DNA from: an uncultured Glaciecola sp.
Lineage (GTDB): Bacteria; Pseudomonadota; Gammaproteobacteria; Enterobacterales; Alteromonadaceae
DNA length: 64,000 bases
NCBI GenBank assembly: GCA_905479945.1
Contig: CAJQOP010000025.1
Location: 19,621 to 83,620 of the forward strand
Direction: 5' to 3'
Shown here: positions 18,600 through 27,797 of the stretch, piece after piece
Position numbering within the stretch: the first letter of the stretch is position 1
Layout: each line of letters opens with the position of its first letter
Notes under the pieces: generated by a model
What the model was told of the DNA's origin: nothing
What the model saw: the letters and a program-made list of their open reading frames with translations, nothing else
Database searches by the model: none
Made by a program: the position numbers and the translations under genes

Positions 18600-18835
18600 A
18601 ACCCAATTATCATTAATGATTGATGCAGATCATTTACATCATCCGCCACCCCAGTAAACTTTTACTAGCGCTTTTTCGTCCATCGCTAACGACCCTAGAT
18701 CCTTGCTTATTAGAAGTAGCGAAAAACGAGGTGCCTTACGATTGTTTAAAGCTATCGGGCTAAATAATCCCATCAACAATTTTAGTGCTAGTGCCTGTTT
18801 GGCAGATGCTAGCAAGACATGATTAAAAGCAGGTC
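18600..18835. other. Gap with a 44-codon ORF on the minus strand, not recognised
   Basis: Between the hairpin and the MerR promoter there is a 12-bp palindrome ATCATTAATGAT (18609-18620). There is also a minus-strand open frame 18639-18773 (MGLFSPIALNNRK... to VKVYWGGG) that stays open for about 30 codons further upstream without a clear RBS. It has coding-like composition but I do not recognise it; it may be a remnant. Confidence 0.25.
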
Positions 18836-18866
18836 TTGACCTGTGAGCAACTCACAGGTTTACCAT
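18836..18866 (+). promoter_or_regulatory. MerR-type promoter/operator of the merR-copA operon
   Basis: TTGACC (-35, 18836-18841) and TACCAT (-10, 18861-18866) are separated by exactly 19 bp. The spacer carries a perfect dyad, ACCTGTGAG-CAA-CTCACAGGT (18839-18859). An over-long spacer with a central dyad is the hallmark of promoters untwisted by MerR/CueR activators, and the ACCT...AGGT ends resemble CueR boxes. It reads toward the regulator at 18939, so the regulator is autoregulated with copA. Confidence 0.85.
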
Positions 18867-18938
18867 GCAGTTGTTGTTAATGCGATCAATATTATCTCAT
18901 GAATTAAATGCGTGAACAAATTGAAAAAGGAGCCTGGT

Positions 18939-19367
18939 ATGCAGGTGACAGAACTAGCCGAATTATTCAGCATAAAAAAAGACACCGTCCGATACTACAC
19001 GAGGATTGGTTTATTGCGTCCGTCAAAGTCATTGGAAAATGGTTATAAATTCTATAATAGGTCTGAACAAAGTCGTCTTCGGTTCATTCTAAGCGCCCGG
19101 GATTTAGGGTTCTCGATTGATGATATAGAAAAAATATTTTCAGAGTCGGATGAGGGTAAAACACCTTGCCCAACCGTAAGGGTGTTAATTGAAAAAAGGC
19201 TGCAAGAAACCAAACAACGATTTATTGAAATGGGAGAGCTGCGAGACCGAATGCAGAGCGCAGTCAAGACTTGGGAAAAAATGCCGGACAAAGCGCCCTG
19301 CAATAATGTCATCTGCCATTTAATCGAAGATTTCGCGCTCGCACAAAACGATACACGAAAATCCTGA
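18939..19367 (+). CDS. MerR-family metal-responsive regulator (CueR-like)
   Basis: 142 residues. The winged HTH runs over residues 1-70 (VTELAELFSIKKDTVRYYTR, then IGLLRPSKSLENGYKFY). A dimerisation helix follows, then Cys residues in TPCPTVR and in APCNNVICHLIED that could ligate a metal. ATG 18939 has AAGGAG 6 nt upstream; the longer GTG frame at 18912 lacks one. It sits under its own 19-bp-spacer promoter, upstream of the Cu+ ATPase, so it very likely activates copA in response to Cu(I). The Cys arrangement differs from the classical CueR C-x7-C, so the metal is inferred from context. Confidence 0.88.
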   Translation: MQVTELAELFSIKKDTVRYYTRIGLLRPSKSLENGYKFYNRSEQSRLRFILSARDLGFSIDDIEKIFSESDEGKTPCPTVRVLIEKRLQETKQRFIEMGELRDRMQSAVKTWEKMPDKAPCNNVICHLIEDFALAQNDTRKS

Positions 19368-19413
19368 TGTGCGGACTTAAAAGAATACCTAACCATTCTA
19401 AACGGAGGGTTTA

Positions 19414-21789
19414 ATGAGTAATACAAACAATGACGAGAGTAAGACTAAACACTCATGCTGCAACAATAAAAAAGCACCCAGCTTAGACGTGGCAGCTAAT
19501 AAAGATGAGTTTCAGCAAGAGGAGGCTGACGCTTGTACCATCGTTAACGCTAATGAAAAAGAAGAACATCATTTAATTATTGATGGTGCTAGTTGTGCTA
19601 GCTGCGTCACTAAAATTGAAAAAGCACTGCGCGCTGTCAAGGGCGTGAAAAGTGCAGATATGAACTTCGCACAACGCAGCGTAATCGTTACTGGTAACGT
19701 TAAGGGCGCAAAGCTGATTACGGCAGTTGAAATTGCCGGGTATAACGCAAAAATAGATACCAGTGGATCAGAAGAAGAAGCGCTAGACGAGAAAGAAAAA
19801 GCCGATTGGCAGTATTACAAAAAGCTCATGCGAGACATGACTATAGCGCTGTTACTCGGCGTGCCACTGATGATATATGGCCTCATGATAGGTGAGATGA
19901 CGGTTAACACCACGGGAGAGCGAATTGGGTGGTTGGCGGTTGGTTTAGCAACGCTTGGCGTGATGTACTTCTCAGGCAAGCATTTCTATATTGGCGCGTG
20001 GAATTCATTAAAAAATCATTCAGCCAACATGGATACGCTCATTGCATTGGGGACGGGCACCGCGTGGATATATTCAATGGTGGTCGTTGCAGTTCCAGAA
20101 TTATTGCCGCAAATGGCGCGCCATGTCTACTTTGAAGCGACCGCCATGATCATTGGTTTAATTAACCTAGGTTTAGCACTTGAAGTAAAAGCGCGCGGGA
20201 AAACCTCAGAAGCGATTAAACGATTAATTGGTTTGCAAGCCAAAACCTCACGGGTGATTAGAGATGGCAAAGATATCGATATCCCCATAGAAGATGTATT
20301 GCTCAACGATTTAATTCGAGTACGGCCAGGTGAAAAAATATCTGTCGATGGGCTTGTAGTGGAAGGGCATACCGCGGTTGATGAATCCATGTTAACCGGT
20401 GAGCCTATGCCCGTTGAGAAAAGTAATGGTGACAAAGTGGTTGCTGGCACTATTAATAAATCAGGTTCAGTTGTATTTAAAGCGACGCGCGTAGGCAAAG
20501 ATACTGCGCTTGCGCAAATCATCAATATGGTTAAAAGAGCGCAGAATTCTAAACCACCAATAGGGCGTTTAGCGGATGTGATTTCAGCGTACTTTGTCCC
20601 GGTAATTATGATTATTGCGGTGCTTAGTGCGCTAGCATGGCTAAATTTTGGCCCCTCGCCAGCAGTCGCATTTGCGATTGTGTCGGCGACCACAGTGCTG
20701 ATCATCGCTTGCCCCTGTGCGCTGGGGTTGGCTACACCCATGTCGGTAATGGTTGGGGTGGGTAAAGCTGCAGAAGCTGGCGTGTTGATCCGAAACGGTG
20801 AAGCGCTGCAAACAGCGTCAAAAATAACCACCATGATCCTTGATAAGACGGCCACCATCACCGAAGGTACTCCAAAGGTTACCGACATCTTATTAGCTGA
20901 GGGGCAAGAAAGAGAGCATGTATTAATGCTTGCTGCGAGTATTGAAGCGGGCTCTGAGCATCCACTGGCAATGGCCATTGTAGAAAGCGCTAAAGAACAA
21001 GGTATTGAAGCGCGTAAAGTCAGTGCTTTCGCTTCAATTGCTGGTAAAGGCGTAGAAGCGGTACTTGATGACCGTCAGCTTTTGTTTGGTAACGAAAAGC
21101 TAATGAAAGAACGCAACATAGACATTCGAGCGTTCATAGACAGAGCTCAAACACTTGCCGAAGATGCTAAAACCCCGATGTACTTTGCTATCAACAATAG
21201 AATAGCTGCCGTAATAGCGGTCGCTGACCCCATTAAACCAGACTCGATTGAAGCTATTAAACGCCTTCAAAGCAATGGGATCCGCATTGTTATGCTAACT
21301 GGCGATAACCGCTTAACGGCAAAAGCCATTGCGAGCACAGTAGGGATCACAGAATTTGTCGCTGAAGTCATGCCAGAGGATAAAGCGAACAAAGTCGCCG
21401 AATTGCAGAAAGAGGGCGAAATAGTCGGCATGACCGGCGACGGTATTAATGATGCTCCTGCTCTGGCACACGCCAATGTTGGTTTCGCCATCGGCACTGG
21501 CACTGATGTCGCCATTGAGAGCGCTGATATCACACTTATGCGCGGCTCACTGCATGGTTTAGCCGATGCTATCGCAGTAAGCAAGGCGACCTTAACAAAC
21601 ATCAAACAGAATCTGTTTGGCGCATTTATTTACAACGTGGCAGGGGTGCCTATAGCGGCCGGTATTTTATATCCATTCTTTGGTTTATTGTTAAGCCCCA
21701 TTATAGCTGGCGCTGCTATGGCCTTCTCCTCATTAACGGTAGTAACTAATGCCAATCGCCTGCGCTTTTTTAAAGCACAAGACCACTAG
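19414..21789 (+). CDS. copA: Cu+-exporting P1B-type ATPase with DKTAT phosphorylation motif
   Basis: 791 residues. A cytoplasmic N-terminal tail has HSCC and further Cys/His, then one heavy-metal-associated domain with CASC (C61, C64). The membrane metal site CPC is at residues 433-435. Other signatures are TGEPMPVEK, the SEHPLAMAI nucleotide-binding HP pair and the hinge GDGINDAPA (from residue 675). The phosphorylation motif reads DKTAT (D477; A480) where almost all P-type ATPases have DKTGT. The catalytic Asp is intact. It exports Cu(I) across the inner membrane. It is the second gene of the merR-copA-cupredoxin operon. Confidence 0.93.
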   Translation: MSNTNNDESKTKHSCCNNKKAPSLDVAANKDEFQQEEADACTIVNANEKEEHHLIIDGASCASCVTKIEKALRAVKGVKSADMNFAQRSVIVTGNVKGAKLITAVEIAGYNAKIDTSGSEEEALDEKEKADWQYYKKLMRDMTIALLLGVPLMIYGLMIGEMTVNTTGERIGWLAVGLATLGVMYFSGKHFYIGAWNSLKNHSANMDTLIALGTGTAWIYSMVVVAVPELLPQMARHVYFEATAMIIGLINLGLALEVKARGKTSEAIKRLIGLQAKTSRVIRDGKDIDIPIEDVLLNDLIRVRPGEKISVDGLVVEGHTAVDESMLTGEPMPVEKSNGDKVVAGTINKSGSVVFKATRVGKDTALAQIINMVKRAQNSKPPIGRLADVISAYFVPVIMIIAVLSALAWLNFGPSPAVAFAIVSATTVLIIACPCALGLATPMSVMVGVGKAAEAGVLIRNGEALQTASKITTMILDKTATITEGTPKVTDILLAEGQEREHVLMLAASIEAGSEHPLAMAIVESAKEQGIEARKVSAFASIAGKGVEAVLDDRQLLFGNEKLMKERNIDIRAFIDRAQTLAEDAKTPMYFAINNRIAAVIAVADPIKPDSIEAIKRLQSNGIRIVMLTGDNRLTAKAIASTVGITEFVAEVMPEDKANKVAELQKEGEIVGMTGDGINDAPALAHANVGFAIGTGTDVAIESADITLMRGSLHGLADAIAVSKATLTNIKQNLFGAFIYNVAGVPIAAGILYPFFGLLLSPIIAGAAMAFSSLTVVTNANRLRFFKAQDH

Positions 21790-21801
21790 GAGTATTGAAT
21801 T

Positions 21802-22155
21802 ATGTTTTGGATAAATTTAGCAGGAGCGGCACTTATCGTGCTTATTGTGTGGTGGTTTTGGATTTACAAATCCGCCAGTGTCGCCATCCAAGATGGTGCT
21901 ATCGAAATATTAGTAAAAGATGGCGTATATCAACCCTCGAAAATAAGGCTGCCAGCCAATCAAAAAGCAACGCTCACATTTACGAGGGTAGATTCCTCAC
22001 CTTGCTCTGAGTCTTTACAAATTCCAGATTTGGATATCAATGCAATCTTGACCTTAAACAAAAAAATGACTGTAACAATACCGCCCACAGAACCTGGACA
22101 GCACGCTTTTCACTGCCAGATGAAAATGTATGTGGGTGAGTTGATTTTCGAATGA
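21802..22155 (+). CDS. Membrane-anchored cupredoxin-like protein
   Basis: 117 residues: one N-terminal transmembrane helix (about 5-24), then an EfeO/cupredoxin_1-type beta-sandwich, VKDGVYQPSKIRLPANQKATLTF (in part), with candidate copper ligands in SPCSESL and in the C-terminal HAFHCQMKMYVG. GGAG precedes the ATG, and the gene begins 12 nt after copA, so it is translated with it. It probably receives or buffers copper at the periplasmic face. Confidence 0.8.
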   Translation: MFWINLAGAALIVLIVWWFWIYKSASVAIQDGAIEILVKDGVYQPSKIRLPANQKATLTFTRVDSSPCSESLQIPDLDINAILTLNKKMTVTIPPTEPGQHAFHCQMKMYVGELIFE

Positions 22156-22193
22156 GTCGCGCAATGCATAAGCATTCTTCAATTTCATAAACG

Positions 22194-22316
22194 TTGAAAA
22201 AACTGAGCGAAATTGCTGAATTTGGAGGGGAATATTTGGCTTACAAAGCACATGTGCCAATGTTTATTCCACGCATAGAGCAATGGAAGTCATTTATTAA
22301 GCAAGCCAAAATTTAA
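22194..22316 (+). pseudogene. C-terminal remnant of an isoprenylcysteine-methyltransferase-like protein
   Basis: The frame reads KKLSEIAEFGGEYLAYKAHV then PMFIPRIEQW and stops at 22316. FG-x-x-Y-x-x-Y-x-x-x-VPxFIP is the typical end of ICMT-like membrane methyltransferases. Only about 40 codons remain, with a stop just before, so this is a gene end left by a deletion or insertion at the edge of the copper island. Confidence 0.55.
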
Positions 22317-22357
22317 CTGTTAGATTTTAAGTGTAATGAAAAAAGGAGAAACAAATC

Positions 22358-22480
22358 TTACATATAGGCTATGACGCGACCCACTGTGACCTTGATGGTA
22401 TTGAAAACATAGTGATTTAGTCTGATTGACATTCCGATGGCCAAGAAAGACGCTAAACCATTAAACACTAGCAGAAAGAT
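22358..22480 (-). pseudogene. Remnant of a membrane-protein C-terminus, family unknown
   Basis: An open stretch of 40 codons on the minus strand reads IFLLVFNGLASFLAIGMSIR then LNHYVFNTIKVTVGRVIAYM and stops. It has a clear transmembrane helix and coding-like composition but no ATG and no RBS. I cannot name the family. It lies in a run of gene fragments between the copper island and trxC. Confidence 0.35.
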
Positions 22481-22560
22481 TTAACGCAAAGTGTTGCGTC
22501 GAATAGTTATTACTAGCTTTGCCATCTATGCCTTGTTAACCCAAGCATAGAATATTTTTT

Positions 22561-22749
22561 TCAGGCTCGTAAGGAACAAAAAATTGTCACGCTGTGATAA
22601 AAAATCATGAAATACTTTTGCCATCGCATAGCGACCACAACGCAAAAGTAGTCAAACTCACGCTCAACAAATGTAGGTAAATGTTTACCTTGTTCAGATA
22701 GGGTTTTTTTGAATTCCGGATAATGTCGTTCGACCGGTTGATATAGCAA
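22561..22749 (-). pseudogene. IS91-family transposase, N-terminal fragment
   Basis: The first 35 codons read MLYQPVERHYPEFKKTLSEQ and GKHLPTFVEREFDYFC, closely resembling the start of IS91-type (rolling-circle HUH) transposases ahead of their zinc-binding domain. After the first Cys the frame degenerates and stops, so the catalytic domain is missing. It is the only transposase trace I see near the copper island and may mark how the island or its flanking remnants arrived. Confidence 0.6.
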
Positions 22750-22780
22750 GGTATTTTCTTGTCAATGCACATCTTGATGC

Positions 22781-23209
22781 TCAGAGTTTTTGCAAACTCT
22801 GCATTATCCACTGCTTGATCTGGGATTCATTCATACCGCCCGAAATACGGTCAATTTCTTCTCCTTTGTGGAAAAAAATCAAGGTTGGAATTGAGCGAAT
22901 AACCGCATCAGCAGACACTGCATGTGCGTTCTCGGTATCCACTTTGGCGAATAAAATACCATCAGATTCTTTGGCTACCCTTTCAAATGACGGCCCCATT
23001 GCCTTGCATGGTCCACACCAGCTCGCCCAAAAATCGACAATTACCGGCATATGGTTTTTCTCAACATAAGGATAAAAACTACTGTCATCTAATTCAACAG
23101 GAGCCCCGCTATAAATAGCGTCACTGCACTTTCCGCACTTAGCTCCAATATGGGTTTTGTCTTCTGGAATGCGGTTGGTTGACGAGCAATGGGCACAAAC
23201 AATATGCAT
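22781..23209 (-). CDS. trxC: Thioredoxin 2 (TrxC)
   Basis: 142 residues. An N-terminal zinc finger has two CxxC pairs (C5/C8, C25/C28) as in TrxC, then a thioredoxin fold with the active site FWASWCGPCKAMGP and the cis-Pro segment IRSIPTLIFF. It is a cytoplasmic disulfide reductase induced by oxidative stress in relatives. It is transcribed divergently from the GST gene. Confidence 0.95.
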   Translation of the reverse strand: MHIVCAHCSSTNRIPEDKTHIGAKCGKCSDAIYSGAPVELDDSSFYPYVEKNHMPVIVDFWASWCGPCKAMGPSFERVAKESDGILFAKVDTENAHAVSADAVIRSIPTLIFFHKGEEIDRISGGMNESQIKQWIMQSLQKL

Positions 23210-23323
23210 TGGTATTCCTTGGGTTCAAAAAAATGATAATTGACTATAAGCATTTGAATGTTGCAAATAATACAATAAAACGCAAGAGTATGGGCCATAA
23301 ACAAGAACTTATGAGACAACAAC

Positions 23324-23992
23324 ATGCTTAAATTATACGGATTCGACGTTAGTAATTATTACAACATGATCAAGTTAGCTATGGCCCTAAAAGGAATTGA
23401 ATACGAAGCCGTTATTACCTATCCCAATCAAACTCCAGAGTACTTGGCTATTTGCGCTACAGGCAAAGTACCAGCTTTGAGCACCGACGAGGGTGTGTTG
23501 GTTGAAACCAATGTGATCATGGAGTATTTGGATGAGTTGTCGCCTGAATGTCCGTTAATTTCTGGATCTGCATATGAACGCGCAAAAATTCGTGAATTGA
23601 TGAAAATCGTAGAGATTTACATAGAATTGCCTGCAAGGCGCTGTCATACCGAAGCTTTCTGGGGCGTGCCTGTGCATGAACAAACTAAGAAAGAAGTAAA
23701 ACGAGCATTATTGAATGGCATTCAAGCAGTGTCACGCGCCGCATCGTTTTCACCCTACATAGCCGGTGATAAAATTAGTGCTGCAGACATCATGTTCCTA
23801 TACTCGGCGAGTTTAGCCTCTTCCGTTGCGAAGAAGTTATTTGACATTGATTTACTAGCGGAAGCGCCCGGCGCGAAAGAGCTTATGGCAATACTCAAAG
23901 CGCTTCCAGAAGTACAAGTTGTTGCCAAAGATCAAGCTGCTGCTCAACCTGCTTTTAGTGCTTATTTGGCCAAAGCCTTTGCTAAACAGTAA
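23324..23992 (+). CDS. Glutathione S-transferase family protein
   Basis: 222 residues. The N-terminal thioredoxin-like domain has YGFDVSNYYNMIKLAMALKG, the cis-Pro stretch GKVPAL and the glutathione-contact motif VETNVIMEYLDE. The C-terminal helical domain contains ISAADIMFLYSA with the N-capping motif. It is cytoplasmic and probably conjugates or reduces with glutathione; substrate unknown. It converges with the pseudouridine synthase, the stops being 6 bp apart. Confidence 0.9.
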   Translation: MLKLYGFDVSNYYNMIKLAMALKGIEYEAVITYPNQTPEYLAICATGKVPALSTDEGVLVETNVIMEYLDELSPECPLISGSAYERAKIRELMKIVEIYIELPARRCHTEAFWGVPVHEQTKKEVKRALLNGIQAVSRAASFSPYIAGDKISAADIMFLYSASLASSVAKKLFDIDLLAEAPGAKELMAILKALPEVQVVAKDQAAAQPAFSAYLAKAFAKQ

Positions 23993-23998
23993 ACGACC

Positions 23999-24889
23999 TT
24001 AGTCTAGGACGAGTTCCGTGTTGCTAGAAAAATTTCTAGTTTGCTGTGTCATTGGGTCAATAAATTGTAATTTTTGTGCTAATAATTGCAACGGTTTGCT
24101 GTAATCATCTGGCTTACTTGGCTGTAACTCTGGATAGTAGTTATCGTTTAACAGAGGCCAGCCAAGGCTTTGCATATGCACGCGCAGTTGATGGGTTTTT
24201 CCTGTTACAGGGTTTAGCTCGAATAGGGCTTTGTCAGCTGAACTTTTTAGACAACGAATGTGGGAATGGCTGTTGGCCACCCCCTCAACAATATGCATCA
24301 AAAATCTAGGCTCGGTTTTCTCCAACCGATTTTTAACTTCCCATTGTTGCTTGCTCATAGCAGGCTTGTTAATCGTGCTGGCGATGGCCTGATAAGTTTT
24401 GCTAACTTCACGTGTTTCAAATAGACGGTGGTATTGCTGACGTGAATTAGGATCCATCGAAAACAATACCAAACCTGCTGTGCCTTTATCTATTCGATGA
24501 ACGGCTTGCAGTTGCTGGTTGCCGGTCTTATTGCGCAAGCGATTTTGCAGACATTCCTCAATATACTTGCCACCTGGTGTTACTGGTAAAAAGTGTGGCT
24601 TATAAGCAACTAAGATTAACTCGTCCTGAAAAATAATCTGTTCTGCAAAAGGAATGATTGGCTCACTTTCAAGCTCGCGATAATAATAAACACGTTGCTG
24701 AGCAGCAAAAAGTGTTTGTGGCTTAATTAAAGATCCATCATGCCAATGAACTTTGCCATCAGCCATTCGTTGATGCCAAACCTCACTCGTAATCGTCGGA
24801 AACTTTAGAATAAGAAATTCCAGAACAGTGCTTACACCTGGATTGTGTTGCGGTAAGCTGAGCTTGGACGCGGATTTAGCTATAACCAT
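23999..24889 (-). CDS. RluA-family pseudouridine synthase
   Basis: 296 residues. The catalytic motif is AVHRIDKGTAGLVLFS, where the Asp forms the covalent intermediate with uridine. It is followed by EVSKTYQAIA and the terminal LNPVTGKTHQLRVHMQSLGW box of the RluA/RluC/TruC superfamily. There is no clear S4 domain, and an unusual N-terminal region of about 90 residues. The target (rRNA or tRNA) cannot be assigned from sequence alone. Confidence 0.9.
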   Translation of the reverse strand: MVIAKSASKLSLPQHNPGVSTVLEFLILKFPTITSEVWHQRMADGKVHWHDGSLIKPQTLFAAQQRVYYYRELESEPIIPFAEQIIFQDELILVAYKPHFLPVTPGGKYIEECLQNRLRNKTGNQQLQAVHRIDKGTAGLVLFSMDPNSRQQYHRLFETREVSKTYQAIASTINKPAMSKQQWEVKNRLEKTEPRFLMHIVEGVANSHSHIRCLKSSADKALFELNPVTGKTHQLRVHMQSLGWPLLNDNYYPELQPSKPDDYSKPLQLLAQKLQFIDPMTQQTRNFSSNTELVLD

Positions 24890-25188
24890 ATTTGCACTCG
24901 TAGTTGACCCGATAAAAATTTTTTAAGTCTAAATTGACGGCTATAGTATATAACGTTTTGGCTTGACCAACTCGACACTTCGGCAAAGCAGAGCAGCATT
25001 GACTCAGTTTAAAGCTCGCTAATATTATTAAGTGGTCTTGTTCTCTAAAAAATTCACTATAAAATCACCCACCTTTTTGTAAAATTTACTCTGTGTAATT
25101 TTCATTGTGAAATTAGTCATAAAAATGCGCTATGCTCATTGTGTAGAAATTGCTAAGACTTAAATTGAGACACACTGGAGAATTCATT

Positions 25189-25641
25189 ATGACAATGCCA
25201 ATCGCTGACACTAATCGCATCGAAATACAAAAACAAACAAATTCGCCAGAGCGAGCCATGCCTTTTTTCAATATTCGTCAGCATAAAGATTCAAATGTGC
25301 TTAACAGTTACTTCGAGCCGAGCGAAATATTAGACCAACACTTTGCATTACAAAACGGCTCGCACAAAAATGTTAAGCAATACGTGATTTACTTCCGCCA
25401 CATCATGGCATTTTTTGCAGACGGCAGTCATTGCGGTTTAGCTCAACCAAAACAATTTGTCGCTTTTGCCGGCTATAAAGATACCCCAGAATCAATAGTG
25501 CTAAAGGAAAATAGCGTTCATGTCGAGTTAGTTCTTAATACTCGTAACAATGTAAATCAAGGTAAGAGCGTTATGCATATTGAATTCCCTGTGCAAAGCA
25601 CATTTACGTCTACTACCGATGACGATTACTTCGTTGAGTAA
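25189..25641 (+). CDS. Uncharacterised soluble protein
   Basis: 150 residues, no signal peptide or membrane helix. The ATG at 25189 has GGAG 9 nt upstream, so I prefer it to the frame extension beginning at 25150. A central stretch reads ADGSHCGLAQPKQFVAFAGY and the C-terminus is acidic (TTDDDYFVE). I do not recognise the family. It is followed by a strong terminator, so it is a single-gene transcript. The upstream gap 24890-25188 shows no other feature. Confidence 0.7.
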   Translation: MTMPIADTNRIEIQKQTNSPERAMPFFNIRQHKDSNVLNSYFEPSEILDQHFALQNGSHKNVKQYVIYFRHIMAFFADGSHCGLAQPKQFVAFAGYKDTPESIVLKENSVHVELVLNTRNNVNQGKSVMHIEFPVQSTFTSTTDDDYFVE

Positions 25642-25684
25642 TATATTGATAAATACTGTTGATAAATACTAATCACACAGAATA

Positions 25685-25724
25685 AGTGTAAATGACGCTT
25701 TGATAAGTCGTCATTTACACTTTT
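25685..25724 (+). terminator. Rho-independent terminator
   Basis: A 13-bp perfect stem (AGTGTAAATGACG and its complement) with an 11-nt loop is followed by TTTT. It lies 44 nt after the stop of the 150-residue protein gene. Confidence 0.85.
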
Positions 25725-25863
25725 GTTATTTAGACTTTTTTGATTAACTGAATGCTGATATCACCGAGCGTATTCGCCTACCTGCTCAGCAGAATTCATC
25801 CAGTCATGCTTATATTTTCAACAAATAATACTAACATATGAAAATTAATTGAGCATTGGGCTA

Positions 25864-26304
25864 CTAGTTAACTTCATCGGAAGACTCAATCCAACTCCGT
25901 TGAACCGCCATTCTAGCAAGGAGTAATAACCCTACCGCTATTAATGCCACCAAACCCTGCATAATTAAAACGCTTACACCCATCACACTAACCGCATCAA
26001 CAATCACAAATATACCGATGTTTTGCAGCACTAAACCTATAAGGGAGATCATGAATAACATCGACGCCCACGCTTTTTTAAGCAGTAACCCCGCACAGCC
26101 TATTACACCTGCAAATACCGCTAACAATGATGCATAAGACGACCACATTGGGGTGTCGGCATACATTTGCTGTTGTTCCAGGGGAAGCAAGGCAATCGCC
26201 TCGGGTGTTATCATAAAATTCATTACAACCATGGCTGCGCCAAGTAAATTCCATAGTAGTGCAATAATTGCGACAATGATGAACCAAATAGGTGCTTTAG
26301 TCAT
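25864..26304 (-). CDS. Small integral membrane protein (four helices)
   Basis: 146 residues with four predicted transmembrane helices and a short Trp-containing tail. The opening KAPIWFIIVAIIALLWNLLG and the loop with LEQQQMYADTPMWSSYA resemble a group of uncharacterised bacterial membrane proteins, sometimes loosely named sugar transporters. ATG 26304 has GGAG 7 nt upstream. The longer frame from 26388 lacks an RBS. No function can be given. Confidence 0.75.
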   Translation of the reverse strand: MTKAPIWFIIVAIIALLWNLLGAAMVVMNFMITPEAIALLPLEQQQMYADTPMWSSYASLLAVFAGVIGCAGLLLKKAWASMLFMISLIGLVLQNIGIFVIVDAVSVMGVSVLIMQGLVALIAVGLLLLARMAVQRSWIESSDEVN

Positions 26305-26506
26305 AGTGATCTCCAAAATTTGCTTAGCTAAATAAAAGTACTCAGCTTTTGCTGGGCTCTGAGCAAAGAATAGTGCCTTAAGCAGCAAATGTAAAAGTTA
26401 TGTTATATGATGGCGTGAATACTACTTTTCTCGATGCAAGGCTATTCCCCTTTGAGAAGCGCTGTATCAATAAACCCCTTTAAACAATCCAAAAGAAGTG
26501 GAAAAC

Positions 26507-27673
26507 ATGGATACGTCAGTAGTTGATTCGTTGCTCTCTAGCTTGGTGGATGAGGGCTCAGTAGTAGGTACTTCAGCGCTAGTTTATGTAGCTGATAAAG
26601 AAGTTTACTTTGGTGCATTTGGCCAAGCAGATCGAGAAGTATCTAAACCTTGGAAGCGAGACACTTTAGTCAATATTTTCTCAATGACAAAGCCGATCAC
26701 AGGCGTAACGATGATGTCATTGTATGAAGAAGGCTTATTTGATTTAGAAGCGCCACTTTCCAAGTACTTACCCGAGTATGCTGATGTAAAAGTGTTTGCA
26801 GGCTTAAATGACGATGGAACGCCAATACTTGTTGCCCCGAATCGTCCGATAAAGGTGATTGATATTTTTCGCCACACAGCCTGCTTTGGGTACGGAACGG
26901 AAGGCACACCATTAGCCGCAATTATGAATGCCAAAGCAGTTCTCGATCCGTCTAAACCACTCTCACAATTGAGTCAGGAAACTGCAAGCATCCCTTTATT
27001 CGGACATCCTGGCGAACATTGGAAATATGGCGTAGCTGCTGATGTTCAAGCAAGATTAGCCGAAGTTGTTAGCGGCCGCCCATATGAAGAATTGGTGAAA
27101 GAGAGAGTACTCGATCCGCTTGGACTTTCGAACACGACCTACTTCGTTCCTGCTGATAAAAAATCAAGATTGTCTGCAGTGTATAATTTCAATCAGCCCG
27201 GTGTTCTAACTCGTACCCCAGATAATCAGGTATATGGTTTTAGCCCTGTAAAGCCAATTCAGATTAACGGCGGGCACGGCATCGTTTCAACTATTGATGA
27301 CTATATGCGTTTTGCTTTAATGCTACAAAATGAAGGTAGTTTGGACGGTATCCAAATACTAAAACCCGACACCATTGCTCTTATGAGCAAAGACCATCTT
27401 CCTGCAGAGGTAACTGATAAAGAATTTTTACCCTCAAAAGGACAAATGGGCTTTGGTCTTAACTTTGCTGTACGCATTGCACCGCCAATTGATGATAACG
27501 AGCCCTTTGGTGTCACCGGAGAATTTTTCTGGGATGGCGCTGCAAGTACCTTATTTTGGGTCGACCCAACAAATGACGTAACCGTAGTGTTTTTTACTCA
27601 GGTATTCCCTTTCAATCTAGAAATCCAAGCAAGATTCAGAAGAAAAATATATGAAGCGCTTGGTTATTGCTGA
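26507..27673 (+). CDS. Beta-lactamase-family serine hydrolase (class C/esterase-like)
   Basis: 388 residues. The catalytic SxxK is in NIFSMTKPITGVTMM, the YxN-like motif is in the region YGVAADVQARL, and the C-terminal HxG-like element lies in GEFFWDGAASTLFWVDP. These match the Beta-lactamase (PF00144) family, which includes esterases and D-aminopeptidases; no signal peptide is present, which favours a cytoplasmic esterase over a beta-lactamase. ATG 26507 is preferred to the GTG three codons upstream. Confidence 0.85.
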   Translation: MDTSVVDSLLSSLVDEGSVVGTSALVYVADKEVYFGAFGQADREVSKPWKRDTLVNIFSMTKPITGVTMMSLYEEGLFDLEAPLSKYLPEYADVKVFAGLNDDGTPILVAPNRPIKVIDIFRHTACFGYGTEGTPLAAIMNAKAVLDPSKPLSQLSQETASIPLFGHPGEHWKYGVAADVQARLAEVVSGRPYEELVKERVLDPLGLSNTTYFVPADKKSRLSAVYNFNQPGVLTRTPDNQVYGFSPVKPIQINGGHGIVSTIDDYMRFALMLQNEGSLDGIQILKPDTIALMSKDHLPAEVTDKEFLPSKGQMGFGLNFAVRIAPPIDDNEPFGVTGEFFWDGAASTLFWVDPTNDVTVVFFTQVFPFNLEIQARFRRKIYEALGYC

Positions 27674-27797
27674 AACGGAACCTAAGGTAAATATAGCAAT
27701 CGATTGTTACAGTATAAGCATGTCGAAAAATGCGGAATATGCTAGAATTACAAGTGAGTACTCCTGTAGCAATCTCAGAAAATAAAGGAAATAGTAA

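Noticed and set aside
26507..27673. Antibiotic-resistance beta-lactamase
   Set aside because: No signal peptide, and sequence motifs fit the esterase/peptidase branch of the family better than true class C enzymes.
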